Shown here one piece after another: positions 50,980-59,339 of a stretch of DNA of 64,000 nucleotides. A program made the translations under genes and the position numbers. The DNA is from an uncultured Sutterella sp. (GTDB lineage Bacteria; Pseudomonadota; Gammaproteobacteria; Burkholderiales; Burkholderiaceae_F). The notes under the pieces are model-generated. The model saw only the letters and a program-made list of their open reading frames with translations. It searched no databases and was not told where the DNA came from. Each line of letters begins with the position of its first letter. The first letter of the stretch is position 1. The stretch covers positions 186,001 to 250,000 of the forward strand of contig CABQGK010000003.1 in NCBI GenBank assembly GCA_902463725.1. The letters are read 5' to 3'.

Positions 50980-52988
50980 CAGAGCGCCTCCAGCGGTGCG
51001 TTACCCGGAATATGGCTGAGCGTGGAGACCGCAAAAAGTCGATAGCATCGCATGCACCGTTTGGACTCCGCCCAAGCTTGCTCCTTGGTAAAGCCCTGTT
51101 CCACCTCATCCCAGTTCGTCGTACGTGTCTCGGCTGGCAGGCGTCGCATAGCTGCCCGTTCAATTTTCACCACGGCGCGATCTGGCTCACAGTCGCCAAG
51201 CAAATCTGCCTCTGCAATCAGCTCCGCCATCCGGCGCCGAGCGATAAAGCTTTTGCCTTGACTCGCGAGGTACTCATCAATGGCGCTCGCAGCTTGTTGC
51301 CCTTGAGCCATGCCCCAGATGAGGCTGGTAGGACCGCTCACCGCATCGCCCCCAGCAAACACCCCCGCGCGACTCGTTGCTAGGGCGTCGTCAACCTCGA
51401 TGGTGCCTCGACGCGTCAAGCGGATGCCATCCTCAGGACTAAAGATCGACGTATCCATCTTCTGTCCAATCGCTGCCACCACATAGCGGCAGGGTATGAC
51501 GAATTCACTCCCTGGGATCGGCTCTACACTTGGGCGTCCCGATCGGTCGGGCGCACCAGGCCGCATACGAACCAGTTTGAGACCAACCACACGACCCTCC
51601 TCGGTCAGTACCGCAACAGGCGCCGTAAGAAACTCAAACGCAACACCCTCTTCCATGGCGCTGTCGATTTCCTCTGCGTCAGCTGGCGCACTCTCACGTG
51701 TGCGACGGTAGCTCACACTCACTCGCGCACCCGCCTTTACCAAGCGTCTGGCACTGCGGCAACAATCCATGGCAACATTACCGCACCCAACCACGACGAC
51801 ATCGCCCTCAAGAGCGGGGACTTCACCATGCGCCTGCGCTCGCTCAATCTCAAGCAAGAAATCCAACCCTTTGAGATAGCCCTGCGCGGCAGTATCCTCA
51901 CCATCAAGGCCCAAGTATTGTCCCATCGCGCAACCGACGCCCAAAAACACAGCGTCATAACCGCGCTTGACCAAGGAATCAATCGAAAAATCCCGCCCCA
52001 AGCGTTGCCCATAGAAATAATGCCCACCAAGCTGCTCAATGCTATCGGTCTCAGCATCGATGAGTTCATTAGAGAGTCGATACTTGGGAATACCCAAGCG
52101 CGCCATCCCGCCTGCGCCCTCTTGTTCCTCGAAGATATCAACCTGATGGCCGAGTTTGAGCAGGTGGTAAGCACACGTGATTCCCGCGGGCCCCGCACCG
52201 ACGACGGCCACGCGTTTTTCAAGGGGTGAGTCTTTGACACGAGCCTCCCCCTTAAAGAGAGAGGCGATCGTACAACCGAGCTGATCCGCGGCAAAGCGCT
52301 TCAAGTCTTTGATAGCGACTGGACGATCCACTTGGTTACGGACGCAAGCGCCCTCACAAGGACGCACGCAAACGCGACCGCAGGAGCCAACCAGCGGGTA
52401 GTGCTCAAGGAGCACGCCCGTGGCCAGTTCGGGATGTCCATCGCGAATGTAGTCGATGTAGCGTGGGATATTGACGTGCGCAGGGCACGCCTCTATACAG
52501 GGCGCCGTCGCAACGCTATAAAAATCACGACCCGTCTCAGGCATCTTGGGTGCGTCCTTAAGGAGCTCAGGGAAATGCGTGAGCGCACCCAATAGCGCTG
52601 CTGGCGTTGAAAGGCCAATACCACAAAGACTCGTTTCGGCCATCTGACGCGCAATCCGCTCGATGCGCGACCAGTCCACCTGAGCGCCACGGCCATCACG
52701 CGCGCAATCTAGCGCCTCTTCAATGAGCACACTCCCCGCGCGGCACGGTGTACAGCGCCCGCAGGAGAGCTCCCGCACACGTCGCCAGTACCGCCAAAGC
52801 ACATCGGCTAGCGTGACACGGTTATCAAAAATTAAAAAACCTTGTGGTGCGACAAAGCCACCCACAGGGTTTCCTGGGTTAAAGGCGAGCAACGACGAAA
52901 GCGGCAAATCCTCGGGCACATCACCATCAATGCACCGTCTATTGTCGTAGACGCGCCCTCTCCAAACGCCGTAGATTAATTCATCCAT
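50979..52988 (-). CDS. NuoF-like/GltD-like fusion oxidoreductase, NAD(P)H partner of the hydrogenase
   Basis: 669 residues. The first 130 resemble the C-terminal iron-sulfur part of NuoF (SCGRCTPCRAG, Cys76, 79, 82 and 122) without its FMN/NADH domain. From about 155 comes a GltD-like part: Cys-rich cluster region (CIEACPAHVNIPRYI; CGRVCVRPCEGACVR), FAD site VAVVGAGPAGITCAYHL at about 260, second dinucleotide site VVVVGCGNVAMDC with YRRTRESAPA, whose paired arginines suggest NADPH, and GVFAGGDAVSGPTSLI. The layout matches SfrB-type subunits of Geobacter NADPH oxidoreductase. It probably shuttles electrons between NADPH and the hydrogenase. First gene of the minus-strand run. Confidence 0.85.
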   Translation of the reverse strand: MDELIYGVWRGRVYDNRRCIDGDVPEDLPLSSLLAFNPGNPVGGFVAPQGFLIFDNRVTLADVLWRYWRRVRELSCGRCTPCRAGSVLIEEALDCARDGRGAQVDWSRIERIARQMAETSLCGIGLSTPAALLGALTHFPELLKDAPKMPETGRDFYSVATAPCIEACPAHVNIPRYIDYIRDGHPELATGVLLEHYPLVGSCGRVCVRPCEGACVRNQVDRPVAIKDLKRFAADQLGCTIASLFKGEARVKDSPLEKRVAVVGAGPAGITCAYHLLKLGHQVDIFEEQEGAGGMARLGIPKYRLSNELIDAETDSIEQLGGHYFYGQRLGRDFSIDSLVKRGYDAVFLGVGCAMGQYLGLDGEDTAAQGYLKGLDFLLEIERAQAHGEVPALEGDVVVVGCGNVAMDCCRSARRLVKAGARVSVSYRRTRESAPADAEEIDSAMEEGVAFEFLTAPVAVLTEEGRVVGLKLVRMRPGAPDRSGRPSVEPIPGSEFVIPCRYVVAAIGQKMDTSIFSPEDGIRLTRRGTIEVDDALATSRAGVFAGGDAVSGPTSLIWGMAQGQQAASAIDEYLASQGKSFIARRRMAELIAEADLLGDCEPDRAVVKIERAAMRRLPAETRTTNWDEVEQGFTKEQAWAESKRCMRCYRLFAVSTLSHIPGNAPLEAL

Positions 52989-53010
52989 GCTTATTATGGG
53001 GTTCGGTGTA

Positions 53011-53085
53011 ATTTTTTCTACAAACCTGTCGTGCCTTTGGAATCAGGCGCGCAGAATTGGGTTTTTCTTGTAGAATTTATTCTAC
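53011..53085. promoter_or_regulatory. Repeated TTCTACA motifs in the hydrogenase/YheO divergent promoter
   Basis: GTAGAA-TTTA-TTCTAC is a perfect dyad at 53070-53085, and a third copy TTTCTACA lies at 53016-53022, 30 bases before the hydrogenase partner gene. The 265-base divergent region contains nothing else I recognise. A regulator site is likely; the adjacent YheO-type protein or a redox regulator could bind. Confidence 0.5.
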
Positions 53086-53253
53086 GTCTGAGCACTGACA
53101 CGCTACGCACTTTTGTAAAAAAAGGCGCGAGTTTCGCTTGTCTCACTGACACCGCTCCTGCAAGGCTTGGTACTGGCATGAGCGCAGAGCTAGCGCTCTC
53201 AGCGCGTCGGCGTTTGTGGCCATTGTACTGAAAATTCAATCCCATTTTTAGAA

Positions 53254-53937
53254 ATGAAAAACTCCAGCGCCCCCTACATTTCCTCCCCACTTGCGCAATA
53301 TGTTCCCATTGCTGATCTGTTGGTGGCAACGTTTGGCCCTGACTGTGAAGTTGTGCTCCATGACCTGAGCACCCCTGAGCACTCTGTTGTTTACGTTGCC
53401 AATGGCACCGTCACAGGGCGCACGGTGGGCGACAGCTTCCAGCACTTAATTACCCAAGCGCTCATTGCCGATGAAAATCGCAGTGGCATCATCGCCAACT
53501 ACTACTTCAAGCACCAGAAGAAAGTGATCCGCTCCAGTTCACTCTTTCTGCGCGATGAACAAAACCGACTCATTGGTGCGCTCTGCATCAACATGGATAC
53601 CACGCGTGTCACTGAACAAATTAAGTTCCTCAATTCGCTCATTCCTGATTTTGAGCACGCCCATGGCAACAGCGCCCCCACAACGCATCAGCTCACCGAA
53701 TCGATCGATCCCAACCACGTGCAACCCAATATGCTCGACGTGGTTACAGACATTATCGACGGAGTGATTCGTCAAGCGCCTAAGCCCTACACACGTGAGC
53801 GTCGTTTAGAGATGATCCGCTTTATGGAATCACGCGGTGTCTTTCTCATGAAGGGCGCGGTTGACCTCGTCGCTGAACGGCTCGAAATGAGCCGCGTGAC
53901 GGTCTATAGCTACATCGATGAGGTTCGCAAGAATTGA
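53254..53937 (+). CDS. YheO/DauR-type transcriptional regulator
   Basis: 227 residues. N-terminal YheO PAS-like domain (YVPIADLLVATFGPDCEVVLHDLSTPEHSVVYVANGTVTGR...LIGALCINMD) and a C-terminal helix-turn-helix (RLEMIRFMESRGVFLMKGAVDLVAERLEMSRVTVYSYIDEVRK) as in DauR, the D-arginine utilisation repressor. The next gene is a PLP enzyme, and such regulators often control amino-acid deaminase genes, so this pair may be a catabolic unit. It is divergent from the hydrogenase run. Confidence 0.88.
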   Translation: MKNSSAPYISSPLAQYVPIADLLVATFGPDCEVVLHDLSTPEHSVVYVANGTVTGRTVGDSFQHLITQALIADENRSGIIANYYFKHQKKVIRSSSLFLRDEQNRLIGALCINMDTTRVTEQIKFLNSLIPDFEHAHGNSAPTTHQLTESIDPNHVQPNMLDVVTDIIDGVIRQAPKPYTRERRLEMIRFMESRGVFLMKGAVDLVAERLEMSRVTVYSYIDEVRKN

Positions 53938-54042
53938 GTCCCACAAGTGAGCACTCAACGAAATACTTGTTTTTGAGCCAGTGTGCGCTCACTGAGCGCC
54001 GTGGCATTAACCCAACAGAATGTTTCTCCAAGGAGAATTGAA

Positions 54043-55137
54043 ATGAATTTCATCTGCACACGTTGCGGGACTCGCACGCCGAGCACAACGCATGAAGCGC
54101 ATTGCGCCTGTGGGGGCTTATTTGAGCTCGACTTTGAGCCGCCCGCCTGGGACGCCTCGCTCATCGACCGCTCAGAGTGGAGTCTCTTTCGTTACCGCCG
54201 CTTTATGGCGATCGACGGAGAGGCTTGGCGGCGCATCAGCATGGGTGAGGGCATGACGCCGATTATGCGCCTCAACGACGATGTGCTCCTCAAGATGGAC
54301 TACACCATGCCTACGCTCTCCTTTAAAGACCGTGGCGCCGCTACGCTCGTTGCTCACATGGCAGAGATTGGTGTGCGTCGCTGCGTGCAAGACAGCTCTG
54401 GTAATGCGGGCAACTCGGTAGCGGCCTACTGTGCTCGCGCTGGCATTGCCTGCGACATCTACGTGCCCGAAGGCACGAGCCCCAAGAAAATTGCCATGAT
54501 CGAATCGCATGGCGCCACAGTGCACGTCATTGCTGGTAACCGCGACCACTGTGCGGATGTCTGCCGCGCTGCGGTACGCGAGGGCGGTGCTTACTACGCC
54601 AATCATGTCTACAACCCCTATTTTTATGAGGGCATGAAGGCTTACATCTATGAGACGTTTGAGCAGCTCGGACGACTGCCCGCGTACATCGTGGTGCCTG
54701 TCGGAAACGGAACGCTCTTTTTGGGTGTCATGAAGGCCATCGAACATTTGATGCGCTCGGGGGCCATCGAGCGCGAGCCACAAGTCATTGCGCTACAGAG
54801 CGAGGCGTGTGATCCGCTCTGGCGTGCGTATCACGCTGGTCAAAGTGAGCCCGCTGAAGTCACACCACACGAAACATTGGCCGAAGGCATTGCCATTGGC
54901 CGCCCGATGCGTGGCGCGGAACTTCTTGACTACATGCGTCGCCACAATGTCACGCTCGTCCATGCTCCCGAAGATCGTATCCTCAGCGCCCGAGCCGAAC
55001 TAGCTCGCAACGGAATCTACTGTGAGCATACAACGGCAGCCAACTATGCAGCTTGGCTCAAATACTGTGAAGATACGGGGCCCAAGCATGACGCCCTGAT
55101 TACCATGTGTGGCGCAGGCCTCAAAAGCGACCACTAA
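54043..55137 (+). CDS. Threonine synthase-like PLP enzyme with N-terminal zinc ribbon
   Basis: 364 residues, fold-type II PLP family. The first 30 residues have CTRCG and CACGG cysteines forming a zinc-ribbon-like tail, as in some threonine synthases. The PLP lysine is in PTLSFKDRGAATLVAHM, followed by DSSGNAGNSVAAYCARAGI and the glycine-rich VPVGNGTLFLGVMKAI. Threonine synthase, diaminopropionate lyase-like or another beta/gamma-elimination activity is possible; neighbour YheO-type regulator favours catabolism over threonine synthesis. ATG 54043 with AAGGAG upstream is used; the longer frame starts 20 codons earlier. Confidence 0.82.
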   Translation: MNFICTRCGTRTPSTTHEAHCACGGLFELDFEPPAWDASLIDRSEWSLFRYRRFMAIDGEAWRRISMGEGMTPIMRLNDDVLLKMDYTMPTLSFKDRGAATLVAHMAEIGVRRCVQDSSGNAGNSVAAYCARAGIACDIYVPEGTSPKKIAMIESHGATVHVIAGNRDHCADVCRAAVREGGAYYANHVYNPYFYEGMKAYIYETFEQLGRLPAYIVVPVGNGTLFLGVMKAIEHLMRSGAIEREPQVIALQSEACDPLWRAYHAGQSEPAEVTPHETLAEGIAIGRPMRGAELLDYMRRHNVTLVHAPEDRILSARAELARNGIYCEHTTAANYAAWLKYCEDTGPKHDALITMCGAGLKSDH

Positions 55138-55299
55138 CTCGCGCTTCATGGTATAACGTCTTTAAGCAGCCGCGCGGCGTAAGCCACGCTCATGGCAGAG
55201 CATACCCTTCTTCCCAGAATATGCTCCGCTCTAGACCAACCACGTGTCTCGCCGCGCCAAGACCGCTTGTGTTGCTTGGAGTCGTTTTCCCAAAAGACC

Positions 55300-55815
55300 A
55301 TGATCACCATCCGTCCATACCGCAGCACGGACTGTGCTGCAACCATTCGGCTATTTCGTCACACGATCGCCGCAGTCAATACGCGTGACTACAGTTTGGC
55401 GCAATGCAACATGTGGATGCAGGGCGCTGCTGACCGTCAGCGCTGGGATCAATCCCTACGATCGCACTACACCCTTGTCGCAGAAGACCACAACAAAATC
55501 GTTGGGTTTGGCGATATTACAGAGCAAGGTTACGTGAACAGGCTTTTCGTGAGCCCACGTCATCAGCACAAGGGTATTGGTCGGCGCCTACTCGAAGCAC
55601 TAGAGTGCACGTTCGCTGGGCGTCTTACCACCCACAGCTCCATTACAGCCCTACCCTTCTTCCAAGCGCAAGGCTACCAACTCCTGCGTGATGTGGTGCT
55701 CACCTTTAATGGCGTTAGTCTCAAGAGTTTTCTAATGGAAAAGGTCCGTCCCACGCCACTCGCCACAGACGACCAAAAAGCCCAGAGTGAGAGCGTCCAA
55801 GAAAACGAAAATTAA
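55300..55815 (+). CDS. GNAT-family N-acetyltransferase
   Basis: 171 residues. GNAT fold: TIRPYRSTDCAATIRLFRHTI at the N-terminus, central YVNRLFVSPRHQHKGIGRRLLEALE with the acetyl-CoA Arg/Gln-x-x-Gly-x-Gly/Ala loop (RHQHKGIGRRL), and HSSITALPFFQAQGYQLLRDV. Similar in layout to E. coli YafP. Substrate unknown. The frame is open to 55192, but ATG 55300 gives the canonical start; the Shine-Dalgarno is weak. Confidence 0.8.
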   Translation: MITIRPYRSTDCAATIRLFRHTIAAVNTRDYSLAQCNMWMQGAADRQRWDQSLRSHYTLVAEDHNKIVGFGDITEQGYVNRLFVSPRHQHKGIGRRLLEALECTFAGRLTTHSSITALPFFQAQGYQLLRDVVLTFNGVSLKSFLMEKVRPTPLATDDQKAQSESVQENEN

Positions 55816-55865
55816 GGCAGGTTCAGGAAGCCAACGCACACCGCCCAAAATTCTGATGGGCGAGA

Positions 55866-56108
55866 GCGTCGACACGGCTCCTTTTCTATGCGGTGCCACT
55901 CACCACAACGATCCACCATACGATGGGCGGCATTCGCATCAACGAGTACACGCAAGTGCTTGACGAGCAAGGTCGCGTCATTGCTGGTCTCTATGCTGCG
56001 GGCGAAGTCACGGGCGGCGTCCACGGTGCCAACCGTCTCGGTCGCAATGCGCTCACGGACCTGCTCGTGTTCGGTCACATTGCTGGCCTAGAAGCGAGTA
56101 AACACTAA
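55866..56108 (+). pseudogene. C-terminal remnant of a flavocytochrome c/fumarate reductase-type flavoprotein
   Basis: The frame ...LLFYAVPLTTTIHHTMGGIRINEYTQVLDEQGRVIAGLYAAGEVTGGVHGANRLGRNALTDLLVFGHIAGLEASKH (given here only as motifs: HTMGG, AAGEVTGGVHGANRLG, NAL-DLLVFG) is the last 75 residues of FAD-binding fumarate reductase/urocanate reductase-type proteins. No start, ribosome-binding site or upstream part of the roughly 450-residue enzyme is present; the 50 bases before it do not continue the homology. So this is a deletion remnant. Two frames cover the region and neither restores the gene. Confidence 0.75.
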
Positions 56109-56127
56109 GCGCAGGTCAGTCTGCCGC

Positions 56128-56170
56128 TAAAAAAGAGCGCGGGCGACGATCTCCGACAGGTCGTCGCCCG
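56128..56170 (-). terminator. Intrinsic terminator of the SMI1/SUFU gene
   Basis: On the minus strand CGGGCGACGA (56170-56161) pairs with TCGTCGCCCG (56149-56140), followed by CGCTCTTTTTT. Confidence 0.85.
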
Positions 56171-56179
56171 ATTGCGTCC

Positions 56180-59125
56180 TTAGTTCTTCTTTTTCGGTAC
56201 AAACGAGGCGCGCTTGGGATCAACGCAGTACTTGAGCCCCAAGTCAACCACGCGCTTATTGTTATCGATGATCCATGCACATTCATCAGGTAGTAGCGGG
56301 ATCACCGAGAAGAAGTTGCAGTACACATCAGGGGCGATCATCGCTCGACCCCGATTGATCAAGTCCACTTCGCTTGCTGCATTACCCTGTGGCATCAGCA
56401 ACGCCGCCCCCGTAAAGGGCGTGATCGGGGCGATTTCCTTACCCCACTCAAAAATTCCCCCATACGCAAGCCACAGCCCCTGCTTGTACATCACGTACAT
56501 GAGCACACGCAAAATCATATAGGGCCAGATTTCATTGGGACTGTGCGGATTCCAACTGCGCGGCACCGACATAATCAGTTCACAGCGCTCGAGATACCAA
56601 GCCATATGGCTGTACTCAGGCGGCACCGTCATCTTGTAGCCCCCAAGTCCTAGCGTCACCAGCGTGTATTCTGGGCGCTGTGCGGTAGGCGCCACCACAG
56701 CGAACTTGACCTCGAGCTCTGGGGCATCATCAGAAAAATGCATTCCTATGACGTCAGTGACTGGACCAATATAGCGCTGGATATGGCGTAGCGCACCCTG
56801 AAACTCTTCGCTATCGTAGCGCATGCCCTTCAACATTTCCTCGTCGAGTACGTGGCCTGCTTCAGTGCGCCAGTACGCAAGCATATCTTGGGTATAGGCG
56901 TCGAAATCCACTAGGATCTGCTCGTAATGGGAACGTAGCGTTTCGATATCTTCGCGGAATAAGGTATCGTCCGCGTTAAGCTCCGTCAGAAGGAAGGTCA
57001 AATCTCGGTACGCCTGCTCAATCACTAAGCGGTTCGGCGCCACCCCTTCTTCCATCGCCCGTTTACCTTCCAAATGCCCTTCAGCATAGGCTTTCAGATA
57101 GTCGATATAAAGGTCATCGCTCAAGCCTTCCTTGATCTGGCGAATGATCAAGAGCGCCTCGGCATACTCCTGCAGATTGTTGTAGCTCCAAGCCACACTC
57201 GTCATCAGTTCCACCGTGCGATCGTCGGGCGACAACATTCTCACGCCTTCGATCACCTCACGGTCGTTGCCAGACTCCATGAGCCATTCGATGCGCTGCT
57301 CAAGGTTAACGGGCATTGTTTTTGCTGTGCGACTGATGATCTCTTCAACTTCAAGTAGCCCCTTTTTGAGTTGCAGGCCGCGCCCAGGGATGAGTGCGAG
57401 GAAATCCGTCGCCAAAAACTTCTCAAGCCACTTGTCGACAACACCGCGTGAAAGTCGCTGCACGGAGAAGAAAGGCTTATCGACCCAAGGACCCACAAGT
57501 TCCACCATTCGAGCCGCCAACTCTTCCGGCGTATTCTTCTCTTCGTTTTGTAAAACCAACGCAACAAGAAGCTTCAGGAAGATACCACTCTCAGTATCCA
57601 TCCCTAGCACAGGTTCATGATGGCGGTTCACTACTTTGAAGAGCGCTTGACGTAGTGCACGGTTCATCACAATCGGATCCACGGATCCACTGACAAGCCG
57701 CAAAAGCTCTGCACGCAGTGGGGAGCTGACGCAATCAGAAAAGTACCGCATCAAGCTTTCAATCTCGCTTGGCATCATCTCATAGAGCGACGCATCCACA
57801 AGGAGCGTCATAAAGTCGTCAAAGCTCTCCGCGACCTCCATGACACCGATCTCAGGATCCGAGTCAAAGAAGACAACGCGAGGCGCTTGCCCCTCAGCAC
57901 GACAATCGAGCGCGAACACGCACTGATCTTGATCAGGCAAATAGGCAATCGGTACCACGCGCTCGGGTAAATTAAGACGCGTAGCGATCGCGCTTTGTGC
58001 TTCTGGATCCACCGCGAGGAACTTCCCCACCATCAGGTGATTACGAGCCCAGGAGTTGTAGTTCGCTTGGATGGCAGGACGTTTGAGTGCTCCGCCATTT
58101 TGCATGCGCATCACTTTGACATAGGAGTCGGGTAACTTCACCGAGAAGGCCTGTTCAAGCGCAGCAAGCGACTCGGGGCTCGCAGGCTCAATCGTTTCGG
58201 CATTTTCGAGTGGCGCCCAAAAATCGTCAAAGTTAATTTTCACGTCGCCGTTTTGGTGTTTTCTGCGCTCAAGTTCAATGCGTAGATTTCGGAACATCGC
58301 TTTGACATCAAAGAGTCGACCATCAGGCAACGTGTCCTTAACCTCTTCGTACTTCTCAAACCAACGCTCGTAGAGCTTGACAAGTGCTTCACTCGGCTCT
58401 TCAGCTGCCATATCCGAGAAAGCAATACGCGCATCGTACCAAAAGAAGTCACGTTCACTGTCGGCGAGCGCCTCTAAGCACTTGATCACTTCCGTGCCAA
58501 TGCGCCATACCCCGTCGTAGCTAGAGCATTTACGAATGAGAAAGCACCAATACGTACGCTTGGATTGGGTCATTTCCCAGAAAGGCTGATTGCTCGCCTC
58601 GCGCAACATCTTCTTGAGCTCATTGAGATCTGGCTGTGTGTTAGCACGATCTTCGAGGCGAATCCAGTAGTCATTGTCGTGCTCAGGCTCGGTTGGAATG
58701 GGAAACAATGCCCAGTCCGCGCGTTCACCCCAAAGCACCAACGCAGAGGGATCCTCTTTAAAGAGCTGCGCAATAAGGTGTTGCACGCGCTCATGTTCAC
58801 CCGCAGTCCTCGCGCTACGCACGATCCGCATTACCGTTGCACTAACACCCCAACTGCCGAGTTCAAAAATCCCCTCTTCATCCGTATAGGCTGCTGTAAA
58901 TTCAATGGCCTTTCGTAGTACGGGATTTTGCAAATCGTCTTTGAGAAGGCTCGATAACTTCGCTAACCAGCTAAACGCCTCAGCATTACTGCACTCCTCG
59001 TGCGTTAGATACTGTCTTAGGGAAGAGAGCAACGCCTCAATGAGGGTAGGATCTTGGGGGTTGAGCGCAAACGTGTCGAGATCGGCAAGTCGAGGAAGCG
59101 GCTGTTGCAGCATAGGCTTTTCCAT
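56180..59125 (-). CDS. Giant SMI1/KNR4 plus suppressor-of-fused domain protein
   Basis: 981 residues with no signal peptide or membrane segment. Residues 1-300 are helical, possibly repeats. Residues of about 315-445 resemble SMI1/KNR4 (PESLAALEQAFSVKLPDSYVKVMRMQNGGALKRP...VVFFDSDPEIGVMEVAESFDDFMTLL). Residues 450-760 are helical again, TPR-like in parts (DRTVELMTSVAWSYNNLQEYAEALLIIRQIKEG). Residues 760-975 look like suppressor-of-fused (YTLVTLGLGGYKMTVPPEY, ERCELIMSVPRSWN, WPYMILRVLMYV, GIFEWGKEIAPITPFTGAALLMP). Both SMI1 and SUFU are frequent immunity domains of polymorphic toxin systems. No toxin gene is adjacent. Domain calls rest on remembered family patterns. Confidence 0.7.
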   Translation of the reverse strand: MEKPMLQQPLPRLADLDTFALNPQDPTLIEALLSSLRQYLTHEECSNAEAFSWLAKLSSLLKDDLQNPVLRKAIEFTAAYTDEEGIFELGSWGVSATVMRIVRSARTAGEHERVQHLIAQLFKEDPSALVLWGERADWALFPIPTEPEHDNDYWIRLEDRANTQPDLNELKKMLREASNQPFWEMTQSKRTYWCFLIRKCSSYDGVWRIGTEVIKCLEALADSERDFFWYDARIAFSDMAAEEPSEALVKLYERWFEKYEEVKDTLPDGRLFDVKAMFRNLRIELERRKHQNGDVKINFDDFWAPLENAETIEPASPESLAALEQAFSVKLPDSYVKVMRMQNGGALKRPAIQANYNSWARNHLMVGKFLAVDPEAQSAIATRLNLPERVVPIAYLPDQDQCVFALDCRAEGQAPRVVFFDSDPEIGVMEVAESFDDFMTLLVDASLYEMMPSEIESLMRYFSDCVSSPLRAELLRLVSGSVDPIVMNRALRQALFKVVNRHHEPVLGMDTESGIFLKLLVALVLQNEEKNTPEELAARMVELVGPWVDKPFFSVQRLSRGVVDKWLEKFLATDFLALIPGRGLQLKKGLLEVEEIISRTAKTMPVNLEQRIEWLMESGNDREVIEGVRMLSPDDRTVELMTSVAWSYNNLQEYAEALLIIRQIKEGLSDDLYIDYLKAYAEGHLEGKRAMEEGVAPNRLVIEQAYRDLTFLLTELNADDTLFREDIETLRSHYEQILVDFDAYTQDMLAYWRTEAGHVLDEEMLKGMRYDSEEFQGALRHIQRYIGPVTDVIGMHFSDDAPELEVKFAVVAPTAQRPEYTLVTLGLGGYKMTVPPEYSHMAWYLERCELIMSVPRSWNPHSPNEIWPYMILRVLMYVMYKQGLWLAYGGIFEWGKEIAPITPFTGAALLMPQGNAASEVDLINRGRAMIAPDVYCNFFSVIPLLPDECAWIIDNNKRVVDLGLKYCVDPKRASFVPKKKN

Positions 59126-59253
59126 CTTGAAGTGTGGGACCGCCCGGCCATCAAACTAGGGTCATGGGAAAGTGGCCGAGATTGTATTGTCTTGTCCAAA
59201 GATTCTATCACCCATAAGGTCTACGCCATTATGGTGTTTTCACCGAGACCAAC

Positions 59254-59291
59254 AAAAAAGCCAGCAGGCATAGAAGCACATTACTGGCTTT
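59254..59291 (-). terminator. Intrinsic terminator of the Fe-dependent alcohol dehydrogenase
   Basis: Minus-strand AAAGCCAG (59291-59284) pairs with CTGGCTTT (59264-59257), followed by T residues. Confidence 0.82.
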
Positions 59292-59339
59292 GGGTGTGAG
59301 CAGAGCCTTTTGGGCGCGCTTGCGCCCCAAACGCCCTCT

